Shown here: in pieces, positions 5,458 through 5,769 of the stretch
Position numbering within the stretch: position 1 is the first letter of the stretch
Layout of the letters: every line of letters begins with the position of its first letter
Source: Acidobacteriaceae bacterium
GTDB lineage: Bacteria; Acidobacteriota; Terriglobia; Terriglobales; Acidobacteriaceae
DNA length: 5,769 nucleotides
Assembly: GCA_003139975.1 (NCBI GenBank)
Contig: PLHN01000354.1
Location: 4,771 to 10,539 of the forward strand
Direction: 5' to 3'
Program-made: the position numbers and the translations under genes
Notes under the pieces: generated by a model
What the model was told of the DNA's origin: nothing
Database searches by the model: none
The model's input: only the letters and a program-made list of their open reading frames with translations

Positions 5458-5769
5458 ATGGTGAAACGCTCTGACCGCTCGCAGATCCTCATCCGGTACG
5501 GGAGGCGATGGAAAATTTTGGCGCGCGCCGGCTACATTCCAACGGCTGCCTCACTGCGGCGGGCCCAACCCTTCTTGCTGCTTTTGTGGCTTGCGATGGG
5601 GGCGTTCCCGGCGTGGGCCCAAACGGGAGGGAGCGTTTCCGGCGTGGTGACGGACCAAACCGGCGCAGCCCTTCGCGATGTCGCGGTAACAATCAAGAAC
5701 GTCGACACAGGTGCAACGCGCATGATCGCAACCGACGGCGGGGGGCACTATCAGGCGTCCGGCCTGCCT
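5458..5769 (+). CDS. TonB-dependent receptor, Oar-like, N-terminal fragment
   Basis: Only the first 104 codons are in the window; the frame is open at the right edge. Residues 36-54 are a signal-peptide core, with PFLLLLW at 38-44 and AWA at 52-54, predicting cleavage before Gln55. Residues 57-104 begin a carboxypeptidase-regulatory-like (CarboxypepD_reg) beta domain with the usual pattern: GSVSGVVTDQTGA, VAVTIKNVDTG, then T92-D93, Tyr98 and GLP at the edge. This layout is typical of large (about 1000-residue) outer-membrane TonB-dependent receptors of Acidobacteriota, which import substrates using the proton motive force through TonB. The plug and barrel lie outside the window, so the class is inferred from the N-terminus alone. 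A secreted protein with only this domain is the alternative. The n-region before the signal core is unusually long (35 residues). A later start at TTG 5518, with GGAGG 12 bases upstream, would shorten it. Divergent from the TOBE regulator. Confidence 0.8.
   Translation, partial: MVKRSDRSQILIRYGRRWKILARAGYIPTAASLRRAQPFLLLLWLAMGAFPAWAQTGGSVSGVVTDQTGAALRDVAVTIKNVDTGATRMIATDGGGHYQASGLP

Overview
This window looks like a chromosomal segment of an Acidobacteriota (Terriglobia-like) bacterium. The assignment is by inference. It rests on moderately high GC, on a TonB-dependent receptor that begins with a carboxypeptidase-regulatory-like domain straight after its signal peptide (the Oar-like type abundant in that phylum), on a secreted protein with a C-terminal domain that I recall as common in acidobacterial genomes, and on a very long TPR lipoprotein. 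No mobile element, CRISPR array, rRNA or tRNA was seen.

Layout. Positions 1-154 hold no supportable gene. From about 2056 down to 155, three genes read on the minus strand: a PilZ-domain protein, the tRNA t6A-modification ATPase TsaE, and a secreted protein of unknown function. PilZ and tsaE are close enough to be co-transcribed. The secreted-protein gene follows tsaE after about 140 bases. A 185-base divergent intergenic region separates PilZ from a 763-residue lipoprotein made almost wholly of TPR repeats (plus strand, 2242-4533). That gene converges on a minus-strand regulator (about 5036-4602) in which a MerR/excisionase-type helix-turn-helix is joined to a molybdate-binding TOBE/Mop domain. 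The regulator diverges, across about 420 bases of non-coding or unassigned DNA, from the 5' end of a TonB-dependent receptor gene that runs off the window at 5769.

How the genes may work together. TsaE is a housekeeping protein, the ATPase of the complex that makes t6A37 in tRNA. The PilZ protein suggests c-di-GMP control, and the TPR lipoprotein is of a kind found with exopolysaccharide and protein-sorting systems. Their divergent arrangement is suggestive but does not prove a link. The TOBE regulator sits head-to-head with the TonB receptor, and the AT-rich stretch between them contains two perfect 8-base palindromes. This makes oxyanion-responsive control of one or both genes a testable idea. 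I did not find a clearly new multi-gene system. The most interesting parts are the HTH-TOBE/TonB divergent unit and the uncharacterised secreted protein.
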